A stretch of DNA of 64,000 nt from Pseudomonadota bacterium (GTDB taxonomy: Bacteria > Pseudomonadota > Alphaproteobacteria > Rhizobiales > Rhizobiaceae): contig JAEWDP010000161.1 in NCBI GenBank assembly GCA_023390055.1, forward strand, positions 1 to 64,000, written 5' to 3'. Below are positions 27,412 through 35,844 of this stretch, in pieces. The notes below the pieces were generated by a model. The model worked only from the letters and a program-made list of their open reading frames with translations, was not told the origin of the DNA and searched no databases. The position numbers and the translations under genes were made by a program. The first letter of the stretch is position 1. Each line of letters opens with the position of its first letter.

Positions 27412-27448
27412 AAAAAGGTTCTCCAAGTCGGCTTGGAGAACCTTTTTT
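27412..27448. terminator. Second strong bidirectional terminator, after rcdA
   Basis: AAAAAGGTTCTCCAAG pairs exactly with CTTGGAGAACCTTTTT around the loop TCGG, with a T-run on the plus strand and an A-run giving one on the minus strand. It lies 23 bp past the stop of the convergent rcdA gene. Confidence 0.9.
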
Positions 27449-27471
27449 GATCTGTTGATGACGCGTTGAAT

Positions 27472-27984
27472 CTATGCGGTGAAGGCTGTCCGCAGGAGAT
27501 GCAATTGGGCGCGCACACCATTTTCGTTGTCTGGTGTGACAAGAGCGTCGCACGGCCGATAGATTTCCCGATCAAGAAGGGCAACCCGGTTCTGGAGCCG
27601 AAGCGAATGCTCCACCAGGTCGCGAAAGCCCTCTGGAAGGTCAAACCAGCCGGGTGCATTCTTGTCGACGTTAAATCCATCCAGCCGAACCTTGCTCTTC
27701 TCGGCCAAGACCTGATCCCGACTCATCTCGCCGTTGTTGACAGCTCGTTGGAGAAGCAGCCACGACGCCATCTGCATAAGACGGGTGGTAAGGCGCATGG
27801 ATTCGGCTGCATAAAGAACGGAGGCCACACGCGGGAGGACCTTGGATGCGGCACGTCCTGGACCATCAAGATAGGCGGCTGTCTCTTCAACAAGCGCCAT
27901 GCCTTCTGCATAGAGCGACTTGAATTGTGACGAGGCTGCTGCCCGGCCGGCAAAATTGACGGTATTCAGTCCGTGTTCTGACAT
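27472..27984 (-). CDS. rcdA: RcdA-like protein (DUF1465), CtrA-degradation adaptor
   Basis: A 170-residue helical protein of the DUF1465 family: VNFAGRAAASSQFKSLYAEGMALVEETAAYLDGPGR, ESMRLTTRLMQMASWLLLQRAV and HSLRLQNRVALLDREIYRP are its hallmark blocks. In Caulobacter RcdA is an adaptor that, with CpdR and PopA, delivers the cell-cycle regulator CtrA to ClpXP. I use the ATG at 27984 (MSEHGLNTVNF) with AGGA upstream rather than the nine-residue longer frame. The terminator at 27412 follows. Confidence 0.92.
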   Translation of the reverse strand: MSEHGLNTVNFAGRAAASSQFKSLYAEGMALVEETAAYLDGPGRAASKVLPRVASVLYAAESMRLTTRLMQMASWLLLQRAVNNGEMSRDQVLAEKSKVRLDGFNVDKNAPGWFDLPEGFRDLVEHSLRLQNRVALLDREIYRPCDALVTPDNENGVRAQLHLLRTAFTA

Positions 27985-28317
27985 GAAAATCATCCTGCTA
28001 ACGCACCACACTTCAGGGAATGACTGCGGAAAAGGAAGGTTCCATACCGCAATTTGTTGAAGTTAAGATGGAGTTTATAGCCAGAAACCGCAAGCCGTTT
28101 CTTAAGGAAGGGTTAATACCCACACTTTTGAATGCGCGGTCGAAAAAGAAGAGCCGCAAATGCGGCTCTCAAGGTAAAACAGGGAGAAATCAGACCTATT
28201 CGCCACAAGGTGAAACTGTCTGAATCCAGGAAACCTGGATGTTCCTCATCATCTGCGTTAATGATTAATATTCTACTAAAATCAGAAATGATTTACTTAA
28301 TTGCCTGGGGGTTCATT
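27985..28317. other. 333-bp AT-rich gap between rcdA and the DUF1192 gene
   Basis: Contains the rcdA promoter region, an intrinsic terminator reading on the minus strand (28140-28169) and a stem-loop ATCCAGG/CCTGGAT at 28224-28240. No protein gene is visible. The 170 bases between the DUF1192 stop and the terminator would be a long 3' untranslated region. Confidence 0.5.
28140..28169 (-). terminator. Intrinsic terminator on the minus strand
   Basis: AGAGCCGCA pairs exactly with TGCGGCTCT around a 2-base loop; on the minus strand the stem is followed by TCTTTTTCG. It should end the MFS-DUF1192 transcript, or a small RNA made from its 3' region. Confidence 0.8.
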
Positions 28318-28509
28318 TCAAAGGCGAAAAAGGCTGTCGGCGGCACGTCGTTCATCTGCTTTTTTCTTCATGTCTGCCTCGAGGCGAGCAATTTCGCTCT
28401 TGAGGAGGCTGATCCGCTCCGTCAGTTCTTCTATAGAAAAAGAACTAATGTCACATCCCACGATGTGCGAGGAGGGAGGCCTTGGTCTGTCGTCGTCGGC
28501 AAACGCCAT
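28318..28509 (-). CDS. DUF1192 family small protein
   Basis: A 63-residue protein with a Pro/Asp-rich start and one amphipathic helix: FSIEELTERISLLKSEIARLEADMKKKADERRAADSLFR. This LxxRIxxLxxEIxRLExxxxxK pattern is the DUF1192 family, common in alphaproteobacteria and of unknown function. It begins five bases after the MFS transporter stop, so the two are co-transcribed. Confidence 0.9.
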   Translation of the reverse strand: MAFADDDRPRPPSSHIVGCDISSFSIEELTERISLLKSEIARLEADMKKKADERRAADSLFRL

Positions 28510-28514
28510 GGCAA

Positions 28515-29783
28515 TTACCTTTCCTGTGCGGGTTCGCTTCCGTCTGTCGGTGCACGTGGATTAAGCAACACGCTTTCCGGTGTCGTCAAGGCCGGTGCCA
28601 GTGAAGGAGAACCGGCATAGCTTTCCTTTTCATCAATCGGTACCGGGGCACGCTTGCGACTGCGGAAGATTGAGTAGGCTGTCACGAGGGTATGGGCCAG
28701 TGCCGTGACCGAGAACAACGCATACGGGCCAAGCCAACTCATTACCGGGCCGCCGAGGGTAGGGCCAATGATGGTGCCAATGCCAAACAGGAGCAGGAGG
28801 CCACCGGAGACCTTTACAAAATCCTCAGATGAAGCGTGGTCATTGGCATGTGCAACCGCGATCGGATAGAGCGCATTGGCGGCAGCGCCATAGAACGCCA
28901 CCAGGCCGATGATCGCATAGACGTTATGCGGCTGGAGCAGCAAGAGGATCATGCCAGCCAATGCAGCGAGGCCAGACAATGCCGCAAGGACGTAGCGGCG
29001 GTCCATGGTATCTGACATGCGCCCCGCGGGGAACTGGGCAATCGCGCCCGCAAAGATCGTTATGCTGACCATGATGGCGATTGTACCCTCCTCCAGGCCA
29101 GCACGTGCGCCGAACACTGCGGCAAGCGTTCCGTAGGCGCCGTTTGCCGTACCAATCAACAGGATCGCGATGAACGATACGGGGGAATTTCGATAAAGCG
29201 CGGGAAGATCCAGGCTAACGCGTTTCAAAGGTTGGGGGGAGGCGGCCCTGGAGACGGCGGTTGGTATGATTGCTGCGCAATAGAGGATGCCACATACCAT
29301 GAAGAGAACTGGCGTCGATACGTCCGCAAATGGCACCATCATCTGGCCACCGACCACGCCGAAGAGTGTGATGGATATATAAAACGAGAAGATCGCGCCG
29401 CGGCTTTCGTTGGTTGCTCGTTCGTTCAACCAGCTCTCGATGATCATTGAAGTGCCCGCCGTGCAGAAGCCCGTTACCGTGCGCAGGATCAGCCAGGCGG
29501 TCTGGTCGACAATCAGGCCGGTCAACAAGACATTAAGGCAGATCAGTGCGCCGAATCCGGTGAACGCGCGGACATGGCCGATACGGCGAACCAGGTTGGG
29601 TGCGACAAAGCACCCGATCACGAAACCGGACGCCCATGTGGTTCCGATCAGGCCGAGGATTTCGTTGGAATAACCTTCCTGTGAGCCCCTCACAGGCAGA
29701 AGCAGGCCCTGTAATCCATTACCGAAGAACAGAAAGAGGGTGCTCGTTAGAAGCGCCAGGACTGGCAGGAGATTAGGTCGCAT
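28515..29783 (-). CDS. Major facilitator superfamily transporter
   Basis: A 422-residue permease with about twelve hydrophobic helices. MFS features include the cytoplasmic loop after helix 2 (VRRIGHVRAFTGFGAL), RTVTGFCTAGTSMIIESWLNERATNESRGAIFSFYIS and GRMSDTMDRRYVLAALSGLAAL between helices 8 and 9. The ESWLNER block resembles the YcaD-type branch of putative sugar or drug carriers. Substrate unknown. First gene of a unit with the DUF1192 gene. Confidence 0.88.
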   Translation of the reverse strand: MRPNLLPVLALLTSTLFLFFGNGLQGLLLPVRGSQEGYSNEILGLIGTTWASGFVIGCFVAPNLVRRIGHVRAFTGFGALICLNVLLTGLIVDQTAWLILRTVTGFCTAGTSMIIESWLNERATNESRGAIFSFYISITLFGVVGGQMMVPFADVSTPVLFMVCGILYCAAIIPTAVSRAASPQPLKRVSLDLPALYRNSPVSFIAILLIGTANGAYGTLAAVFGARAGLEEGTIAIMVSITIFAGAIAQFPAGRMSDTMDRRYVLAALSGLAALAGMILLLLQPHNVYAIIGLVAFYGAAANALYPIAVAHANDHASSEDFVKVSGGLLLLFGIGTIIGPTLGGPVMSWLGPYALFSVTALAHTLVTAYSIFRSRKRAPVPIDEKESYAGSPSLAPALTTPESVLLNPRAPTDGSEPAQER

Positions 29784-29975
29784 TGTCGGTTACCAGCTTC
29801 TTCGGTCCTGAAGTTAGGGCCTCGGTGAGGCTTGGAAAATATATGTTGCTTATTACCGTCAATTCGGGATTAACGACGAAGGCAAAATGTTCTCCGGCAC
29901 GAACCGTTCCGATTCTGCATTGGTGGCCCGCAATGATGTCCAGCCTGTGACGACGGCCGGGTAGGAGAGAAATTC

Positions 29976-30137
29976 ATGTCGAAGACAATTGGTATCCTGC
30001 TGCTTCTTGCGATGCTTGTCCACATCGTACGCCCACTTGGCCTTCCCGGGTTGAAGAGGCGCGCTGACTTCTGGAAGATTGCTGTCATCGCGTTTGCCAT
30101 CTGGGGCGTTGCTCTCCTGGCACGTGACTTTTCATGA
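29976..30137 (+). CDS. Small membrane protein, 53 residues
   Basis: The frame begins MSKTIGILLLLAMLVHIVRPLG and ends with a second hydrophobic stretch, IAVIAFAIWGVALLARDFS. Two membrane helices flank a basic loop (LKRRADFWK). The ribosome site AGGAGAGAAATTC at ideal spacing and the clean hydrophobic pattern make it a real gene in my view. Function unknown. It lies alone between the divergent MFS gene and the convergent aldolase gene. Confidence 0.75.
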   Translation: MSKTIGILLLLAMLVHIVRPLGLPGLKRRADFWKIAVIAFAIWGVALLARDFS

Positions 30138-30163
30138 AACCAGTTCACATGAGTGGATACGAA

Positions 30164-30189
30164 AGCAAAAGAGGCCGGCCGTTTCCGGC
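30164..30189 (-). terminator. Probable terminator after the aldolase gene
   Basis: On the minus strand GCCGG, loop AAACGG, CCGGC is followed by CTCTTTTGC. It sits in the 86-bp gap between two convergent genes. The stem is short, so confidence is moderate. Confidence 0.45.
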
Positions 30190-30223
30190 GCGACCCCTTA
30201 AGCCAATTCCGGCAGGTTCGGGA

Positions 30224-31255
30224 CTAGGCGGCTTTTTCCAAGTCCTTCTTCCAGCTTCCCTTGGCAGCGAGACTGTTCATCTCGGCACGATGGGCAAAAG
30301 CACGTTGTCCGGCTGCGACATTCTCGGACTTTCCACCCCACGCCTTGAGTGCCGTTTCCTGCAGCGCACGGCCATAGGAAAATGTCAGTGCCCACGGCAG
30401 ATCGTATGTGGCGTTCATGGCTGACAGATGGGCTGTTGCTTCTTGTGAGGACTGTCCGCCGGACAGAAACGCGATACCCGGCACGGCCGATGGTACCGTG
30501 GCCTTCAAGACTTGAACCGTCCTAGCTGCGACCTCTTCGACAGATGCCTTGCGGGCATTCTTGCCGTCGATAACCATGTTTGGTTTCAGAACCATACCCT
30601 CCAACTTGACGCGTGCATCATAGAGATCATTGAATACCGTTCGCAGCACATGCTCGCTCACCTGTGCACAGGTATCGATATCATGCGTACCGGGTTTCCC
30701 GTCCATGAGGACTTCCGGCTCAACGATTGGTACGATGCCTGCTTCCTGGCAAAGTGCGGCATAGCGAGCCAGTGCCTGGGAATTTGCCTTGATCGCACCC
30801 CAGGTAGGCAATCGTTCCTGCGTAGAAATTGCGATAACGCCGCGCCATTTTGCGAAGCGGGCGCCGGCCTCGTAATATTTGGCAAGGCGTTCACGAAGGC
30901 CGTCGAGGCCCTCAGTTATGGTCTCTCCGGGAAAGGCAGCCATCGGTTTCGCACCGGTATCAACCTTGATGCCCGGAACGCTGCCCGAAGCCGTGATCAG
31001 GTCGACCAAGGGCGTTCCATCGGTTGCTTTCTGAAACAGGGTTTCCTCGAACAAGATGACGCCAGAGATGCACTTGGTCATGGCTTCTTCAGTGCGGAAC
31101 AGCATCTCGCGATAATCGCGGCGACTGGTCTCGGTGGATTCCAGGTTGATGCTGTCGAAACGCTTCTTGATGGTGGATGTGGATTCGTCGGCGGCAAGAA
31201 AACCCTTGCCGGCGGCCACCACTTTTGCTGCAATATCTTCCAGACGTTCGGTCAT
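30224..31255 (-). CDS. fda: Class I fructose-bisphosphate aldolase
   Basis: A 343-residue Schiff-base aldolase that interconverts fructose 1,6-bisphosphate with glyceraldehyde 3-phosphate and dihydroxyacetone phosphate. The eukaryote-like class I signature is clear: GKGFLAADESTSTIKKRF, GVILFEETLFQ, FAKWRGVI, IVPIVEPEVLMDG, LEGMVLKPNMVIDG with the catalytic Lys, and FLSGGQSSQEATAHL. The ATG at 31255 (MTERLEDIAA) has GGGAG in front; a TTG two codons earlier is not needed. Last gene of the tkt-gap-antiporter-pgk-fda minus-strand series. Confidence 0.96.
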   Translation of the reverse strand: MTERLEDIAAKVVAAGKGFLAADESTSTIKKRFDSINLESTETSRRDYREMLFRTEEAMTKCISGVILFEETLFQKATDGTPLVDLITASGSVPGIKVDTGAKPMAAFPGETITEGLDGLRERLAKYYEAGARFAKWRGVIAISTQERLPTWGAIKANSQALARYAALCQEAGIVPIVEPEVLMDGKPGTHDIDTCAQVSEHVLRTVFNDLYDARVKLEGMVLKPNMVIDGKNARKASVEEVAARTVQVLKATVPSAVPGIAFLSGGQSSQEATAHLSAMNATYDLPWALTFSYGRALQETALKAWGGKSENVAAGQRAFAHRAEMNSLAAKGSWKKDLEKAA

Positions 31256-31330
31256 CGTCAATCTCCCAAGACTTGATATCTGTGCCGATAGCAGATGTAG
31301 GGCGGAAGTAAATCCGAGGCTAAATTATTG

Positions 31331-31357
31331 AAACGATTGAATTCATTTCAATCGTTT
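31331..31357. promoter_or_regulatory. 11-bp inverted repeat between pgk and fda
   Basis: AAACGATTGAA and TTCAATCGTTT form a perfect inverted repeat with a 5-base spacer (TTCAT). It lies 75-100 bp upstream of the fda start and 75 bp past the pgk stop. The AT-rich symmetry and the lack of a T-run favour an operator over a terminator; the factor is unknown. Confidence 0.5.
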
Positions 31358-31431
31358 AAAAGATCTAAAAAGTTTAAATCTGTTGACGAAGCCGCGCATG
31401 TTCCTATTTATCGCGCCTTTATGCCTCTTCT

Positions 31432-32628
31432 TTAACGACCCAGAACCGCCACGCCCGGCAACTCCTTTCCTTCCATCCACTCCAGAAAGGCGCCGCCGGC
31501 GGTCGATATATAACTGAATTCATCGGCCACACCGGCGTGATTGAGCGCTGCCACGGTATCGCCACCACCGGCGACGGATATCAGTGCCCCCGAACCCGTC
31601 TGGATTGCTGCATGGCGCGCCGCAGCAACGGTCGCCTTGTCGAAAGGAGTAATCTCAAATGCGCCAAGGGGCCCGTTCCAGACGAGGGTTTGTGCCTTGG
31701 AGATCCACTCCATGATAGCTGTCACCGATGAGGGCCCCAGGTCGAGAACCATGGCATCCGAGGGAATGGCTTCGATCGAAACGACTTCATTTGCGGCGCC
31801 TGCCTTGAACTCCCGGGCCACGACGCCGTCAACCGGAAGTACGATCGAACAACCTGAAGCCTCTGCGACAGTCATGATATTGCGGGCTGTTTCGGCAAGA
31901 TCATGCTCGCACAGTGATTTGCCGATACTGATGCCCTTTGCGGCAAGGAATGTATTGGCCATGCCGCCTCCGATCACGAGTGCATCCACCTTTTTCACGA
32001 GGTTCGACAGCAGGTCGATTTTTGTGGAAACCTTTGCTCCGCCGACAATGGCAACAACCGGACGCGCGGGCTTGCCAAGTCCTTTTTCCAGTGCCTCGAG
32101 CTCTGCCTGCATGGTGCGGCCTGCGTAGGCCGGAAGATGGTGGGCGAGCCCTTCTGTGGAAGCGTGGGCACGGTGTGCTGTTGAAAACGCATCGTTGATA
32201 TAGATGTCACCATTTTCAGCCAGTGATGTGACGAAGCTAGGGTCGTTTTTCTCTTCCCCTTTATGGAAGCGGGTATTTTCCAGCATCAGGATGTCACCGT
32301 CTGCCAGTTTGGAAATCGCGTGTTTTGCGGCATCTCCGATGCAGTCGGCAGCGAAGGCAACTGGCATCGCGAGTATGTCTTGGACGGTAGGGCGGATAAT
32401 GGCGAGTGACATATCCTCGACAGGTGCGCCCTTTGGTCGACCAAAATGAGCGAGAAGGATTACCTTGGCGCCCTTTCTTGACAATTCGGTGATGGTGGGG
32501 GCAACTCGATCGATACGGGTTGTGTCTGTTACCTTGCCGTCCAGCACCGGTACGTTGAGGTCAACGCGTACGAGTACCCGCTTGCCTGTGATATCGGTCA
32601 GATCGTCAATAGTCTTGAAAGCCGGCAT
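31432..32628 (-). CDS. pgk: Phosphoglycerate kinase
   Basis: A 398-residue glycolytic kinase, 1,3-bisphosphoglycerate plus ADP to 3-phosphoglycerate plus ATP. Motifs: [39 protein letters not shown], the hinge region [36 protein letters not shown] and the nucleotide loop [12 protein letters not shown] use the ATG at 32628 ([10 protein letters not shown]), with AAAGGA nine bases upstream; a codon three residues earlier is also open. Full normal length. Confidence 0.97.
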   Translation of the reverse strand: MPAFKTIDDLTDITGKRVLVRVDLNVPVLDGKVTDTTRIDRVAPTITELSRKGAKVILLAHFGRPKGAPVEDMSLAIIRPTVQDILAMPVAFAADCIGDAAKHAISKLADGDILMLENTRFHKGEEKNDPSFVTSLAENGDIYINDAFSTAHRAHASTEGLAHHLPAYAGRTMQAELEALEKGLGKPARPVVAIVGGAKVSTKIDLLSNLVKKVDALVIGGGMANTFLAAKGISIGKSLCEHDLAETARNIMTVAEASGCSIVLPVDGVVAREFKAGAANEVVSIEAIPSDAMVLDLGPSSVTAIMEWISKAQTLVWNGPLGAFEITPFDKATVAAARHAAIQTGSGALISVAGGGDTVAALNHAGVADEFSYISTAGGAFLEWMEGKELPGVAVLGR

Positions 32629-32730
32629 GGTCCGCATCCTTTCGGGCTTAGAAAATCGAAGCGGAACATACTATTCCTGAATGGCGGCGCAAGGCACGGG
32701 CACCTTATTTTGCAAGCAATGGTGATTGAC

Positions 32731-34554
32731 CTATTCCGTGTTGCCGGCCGGCTTGCCACGATACTTGCGAAGGAGGCCGTGCAGACGATGGGCAATGTCA
32801 CGCATGTTGATGAAGATCGGCAGGTCGGTTGCTGGTTCGACCGGCTCAAGGGATACGCCGATGCTGCGGATTTCGTTCTGCTCATTAAGGTCACGGATAA
32901 TCAGCACGACTGAGCCGAACCGGACACGGTCGGCGTAGTCTGCCTTGCCACCCAATCGACAAGTCATCAGTTCCGCAATCGTCATTTTCTGCTCTGCTGA
33001 TGCAAGCAGGCCCGGGCCGTACGCGGCATCCAGATCCTTGGCAGGGCGCGTCGGTGATATGGAAAATGCGCCGAAGAAGTCCTCGTCATCGACGTCGACG
33101 GGAAGACGACCGGCAAACAGGCGGTCGAGCAGTCTAATATAGGGCTGCGTCACGAAGAGATAGACCTGGTCGCCCTCCTGCAGGCGCCCCGCATACTGGT
33201 AGCGCATGCTCTTGCCGTCACGAATGACAAGTGAAGGCATTGCCCAGCGCGGGACACGCTCGCCACGCAGTGCGGGGCTATCCTTCACGACGCGGTAGGA
33301 AATGAGTTCGTGCGTCGCGTTGCCGGGGAGATCGAGCTCGACCTTGTCCACCTCTCCCAACTGCGGTGGTATGATCAATCCCAGCCTTTGCGCCACCGGC
33401 TTGATAGTCCAGCCCTGGAGCAGCAGAGAAACGAGGACAATGACGAAGGCCGTATTGAAAAATACAATCCCGTTGTCCAACTCGCCAAGCACTGGCATGA
33501 TTGCGAGCAGAAGCGAGACGGCGCCGCGCAGCCCGACCCAGGCGACGAAGCCTGTTTCCTGCTGGGTGAACTGGAATGGAAGCAGACTCAGCCAGACGGC
33601 AACCGGACGTGCGACAAAGACCAGAAACAGCGCAAGAACGATTGCCGGGATCAGCATGGAAACGAACTGGGATGGAGTGGCGAGCAGCCCGAGCATGAGA
33701 AACATGATGATCTGTGCAAGCCAGGTCAGCCCCTCATGAAAACGGGCGATAGCCTGTTTGGCAAACATCTTGCGATTGCTGGCATAGATGCCGGCGACGT
33801 AAACGGCAAGGAAGCCGCTTCCACCGACCATACCGGTAAAGGCGAAGACGAGCAGTACGAGCGCCAGGACAAAGATCGGTGCCAACGATCGATCGGACGT
33901 CATATGGTTAAGGATCCAGACGATCATCGCACCGCCGAGTAGGCCGAATACGAGTCCAAGCGACATTTCTTCGACAAAGCGCAACAGAAAACCAAGGTCA
34001 ATGCCGGCCAGCCCCTGGCCGGTTGAGATGACTTCGACCAATGCAACGGTCAGAAAAATTGCCATTGGGTCGTTTGTTCCGGATTCCACCTCCAGTGTTG
34101 AGCGAACCTGATCACGTATGTTGATGCCGCCAATACGCAGCAGAAAAAAGACGGCCGCAGCGTCCGTAGAGCCGACAATAGACCCCAGGAGCAGGCCCTC
34201 AATCCATGAGAAACCGAGGAGGGGCATCGTTGCCAGGGCGAAGATTGATGCGGTAACGAGGACACCGACGGAGGCGAGGGTCAGCGCTGGAAATGCGGCG
34301 GCCCGGAAGGAGTGGATAGGTGTTCCAAAGCCGGAATCGAACAGGATGATCGCTAGTGCGAGTGATCCCAGCATGTAGGCAAGCGGAAAATTATCGAACG
34401 CGATGCCTAGCCCATCGATGCCGGCGAGGAGGCCAATTGATAAGAATATGAGCAAGAGCGGAGCACCGAAGCGGAAAGCGATCATGCTCGAAAAGGCGGC
34501 CGCAAGCACCAGTATCGTGCCTACCAGCAGGATAATATAGAATGCCTCCACCAT
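32731..34554 (-). CDS. nhaP2: Potassium/proton antiporter, CPA1 family with C-terminal regulatory domains
   Basis: A 607-residue protein. About twelve membrane helices span residues 1-390, with the ion-binding motif GSTDAAAVFFLLR and LEVESGTNDPMAIFLT typical of CPA1 exchangers. After the membrane part come a TrkA-C-like domain (HELISYRVVKDSPALRGERVPRWAMPSLVIRDGKSMRYQYAGRLQEGDQVYLFV) and a transporter-associated domain near the C-terminus. This layout fits NhaP2/CvrA K+/H+ antiporters. It lies between gap and pgk, an unusual place. Confidence 0.9.
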   Translation of the reverse strand: MVEAFYIILLVGTILVLAAAFSSMIAFRFGAPLLLIFLSIGLLAGIDGLGIAFDNFPLAYMLGSLALAIILFDSGFGTPIHSFRAAAFPALTLASVGVLVTASIFALATMPLLGFSWIEGLLLGSIVGSTDAAAVFFLLRIGGINIRDQVRSTLEVESGTNDPMAIFLTVALVEVISTGQGLAGIDLGFLLRFVEEMSLGLVFGLLGGAMIVWILNHMTSDRSLAPIFVLALVLLVFAFTGMVGGSGFLAVYVAGIYASNRKMFAKQAIARFHEGLTWLAQIIMFLMLGLLATPSQFVSMLIPAIVLALFLVFVARPVAVWLSLLPFQFTQQETGFVAWVGLRGAVSLLLAIMPVLGELDNGIVFFNTAFVIVLVSLLLQGWTIKPVAQRLGLIIPPQLGEVDKVELDLPGNATHELISYRVVKDSPALRGERVPRWAMPSLVIRDGKSMRYQYAGRLQEGDQVYLFVTQPYIRLLDRLFAGRLPVDVDDEDFFGAFSISPTRPAKDLDAAYGPGLLASAEQKMTIAELMTCRLGGKADYADRVRFGSVVLIIRDLNEQNEIRSIGVSLEPVEPATDLPIFINMRDIAHRLHGLLRKYRGKPAGNTE

Positions 34555-34722
34555 TCTTGGTTCTTCCCCTCGCGATGCCTAGCAGTCGCTGGTGTGTAGA
34601 AAACGCCGAGCGTGCCACGCAATCTCGAGACATCCCCCGTATTTCCCGATCCGCGTCCATCTTGTGAATCAGTGTTGCGCAGAATACCGCGAGAATAAAT
34701 CCGGCAACAGAAAGGCAGACAA

Positions 34723-34753
34723 AAAAATGGACGGGAAATTCCCGTCCATTTTT
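34723..34753. terminator. Intrinsic terminator after gap
   Basis: AAAAATGGACGGG pairs exactly with CCCGTCCATTTTT around a 5-base loop, just past the gap stop. On the minus strand the stem runs into a T-rich end. It should separate gap from the antiporter gene. Confidence 0.88.
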
Positions 34754-34776
34754 ATTCAGAGCGTTTGTGAGGTGGT

Positions 34777-35778
34777 TCAGATGAACTTGCCCATCGCAAC
34801 AGCCGTGTCGGCCATGCGGTTGGAAAAACCCCATTCGTTATCGTACCAGGTGAGGATACGCACGAGGTTTCCTTCCAGGACCTTTGTCTGTTCGGACGCA
34901 AAATTGGAAGAATGCGGATCGTGGTTGAAGTCGATGGATACCAACGGACTTATCACATAATCAAGGATGCCCTTCAATTCCCCTTCGGCCGCCGTCTTGA
35001 TGGCCTCGTTGATTTCTTCTTTCGTGACGTTTCGTGACGGAATGAACTTCAGATCGACGACGGAAACGTTCGGAGTGGGGACACGGATTGCCGAGCCATC
35101 AAGCTTACCCTTGAGTTCCGGGAGAACGAGGCCGACGGCCTTGGCGGCGCCAGTGGACGTCGGGATCATCGACAGCGCCGCTGCACGCGCGCGATAGAGA
35201 TCCTTGTGCATGGTGTCGAGTGTCGGCTGGTCACCCGTATAGGAGTGAACGGTTGTCATGTAGCCCTTTTCGATACCGAACGCCTTGTGAAGTATGTAAG
35301 CGACTGGTGCCAGGCAATTTGTCGTGCACGAAGCATTGGATACGACCAGATCATCCTTGGTCAACGCGTTATGGTTTACGCCATAGACGATTGTTTTGTC
35401 CGCGCCGTCTCCTGGAGCGGAAATCAGAACCCGCTTGGACCCATTAGAGAGATGCAGCGAAGCCTTCTCCTTCGAAGTGAAGATACCGGTGCACTCCAGT
35501 GCGATGTCGATATCAGCCCATGGCAGTTCCTTCGGATCCTTGATCGCCGTGACCTTGATTGGCCCGCGACCAACATCAATCGTGTCACCCGCGACCGTAA
35601 CTGTGCCCGGAAACTTGCCGTGCACAGAATCGTATCGGATCAGATGGGCGTTGGTCTCTACCGGGCCAAGATCATTGATTGCAACAACCTCGATATCGGT
35701 CCGGCCGGATTCGATGATGGCGCGCAAAACATTGCGGCCAATGCGACCAAAGCCGTTGATGCCCACTTTCACAGTCAT
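34777..35778 (-). CDS. gap: Glyceraldehyde-3-phosphate dehydrogenase
   Basis: A 333-residue NAD-dependent enzyme. [18 protein letters not shown] is the nucleotide fold, [13 protein letters not shown] holds the catalytic Cys, and the [11 protein letters not shown] and [12 protein letters not shown] blocks are complete. The start ATG at 35778 follows a clear AG-rich site. It lies 66 bp downstream of tkt and is ended by a terminator, so tkt-gap can be one transcript. Confidence 0.97.
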   Translation of the reverse strand: MTVKVGINGFGRIGRNVLRAIIESGRTDIEVVAINDLGPVETNAHLIRYDSVHGKFPGTVTVAGDTIDVGRGPIKVTAIKDPKELPWADIDIALECTGIFTSKEKASLHLSNGSKRVLISAPGDGADKTIVYGVNHNALTKDDLVVSNASCTTNCLAPVAYILHKAFGIEKGYMTTVHSYTGDQPTLDTMHKDLYRARAAALSMIPTSTGAAKAVGLVLPELKGKLDGSAIRVPTPNVSVVDLKFIPSRNVTKEEINEAIKTAAEGELKGILDYVISPLVSIDFNHDPHSSNFASEQTKVLEGNLVRILTWYDNEWGFSNRMADTAVAMGKFI

Positions 35779-35844
35779 ATTGTTTACTCCAGCTTGTCTG
35801 TCGTACTGCGTGGTTAATAACCCTGCTGACGCGAGTGAACGGCT

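Noticed and set aside
33310..33942. 210-codon plus-strand frame inside the antiporter gene
   Set aside because: It is antisense to a clear 607-residue antiporter and has the Asp/Arg/Gln-rich composition of a mirror frame.
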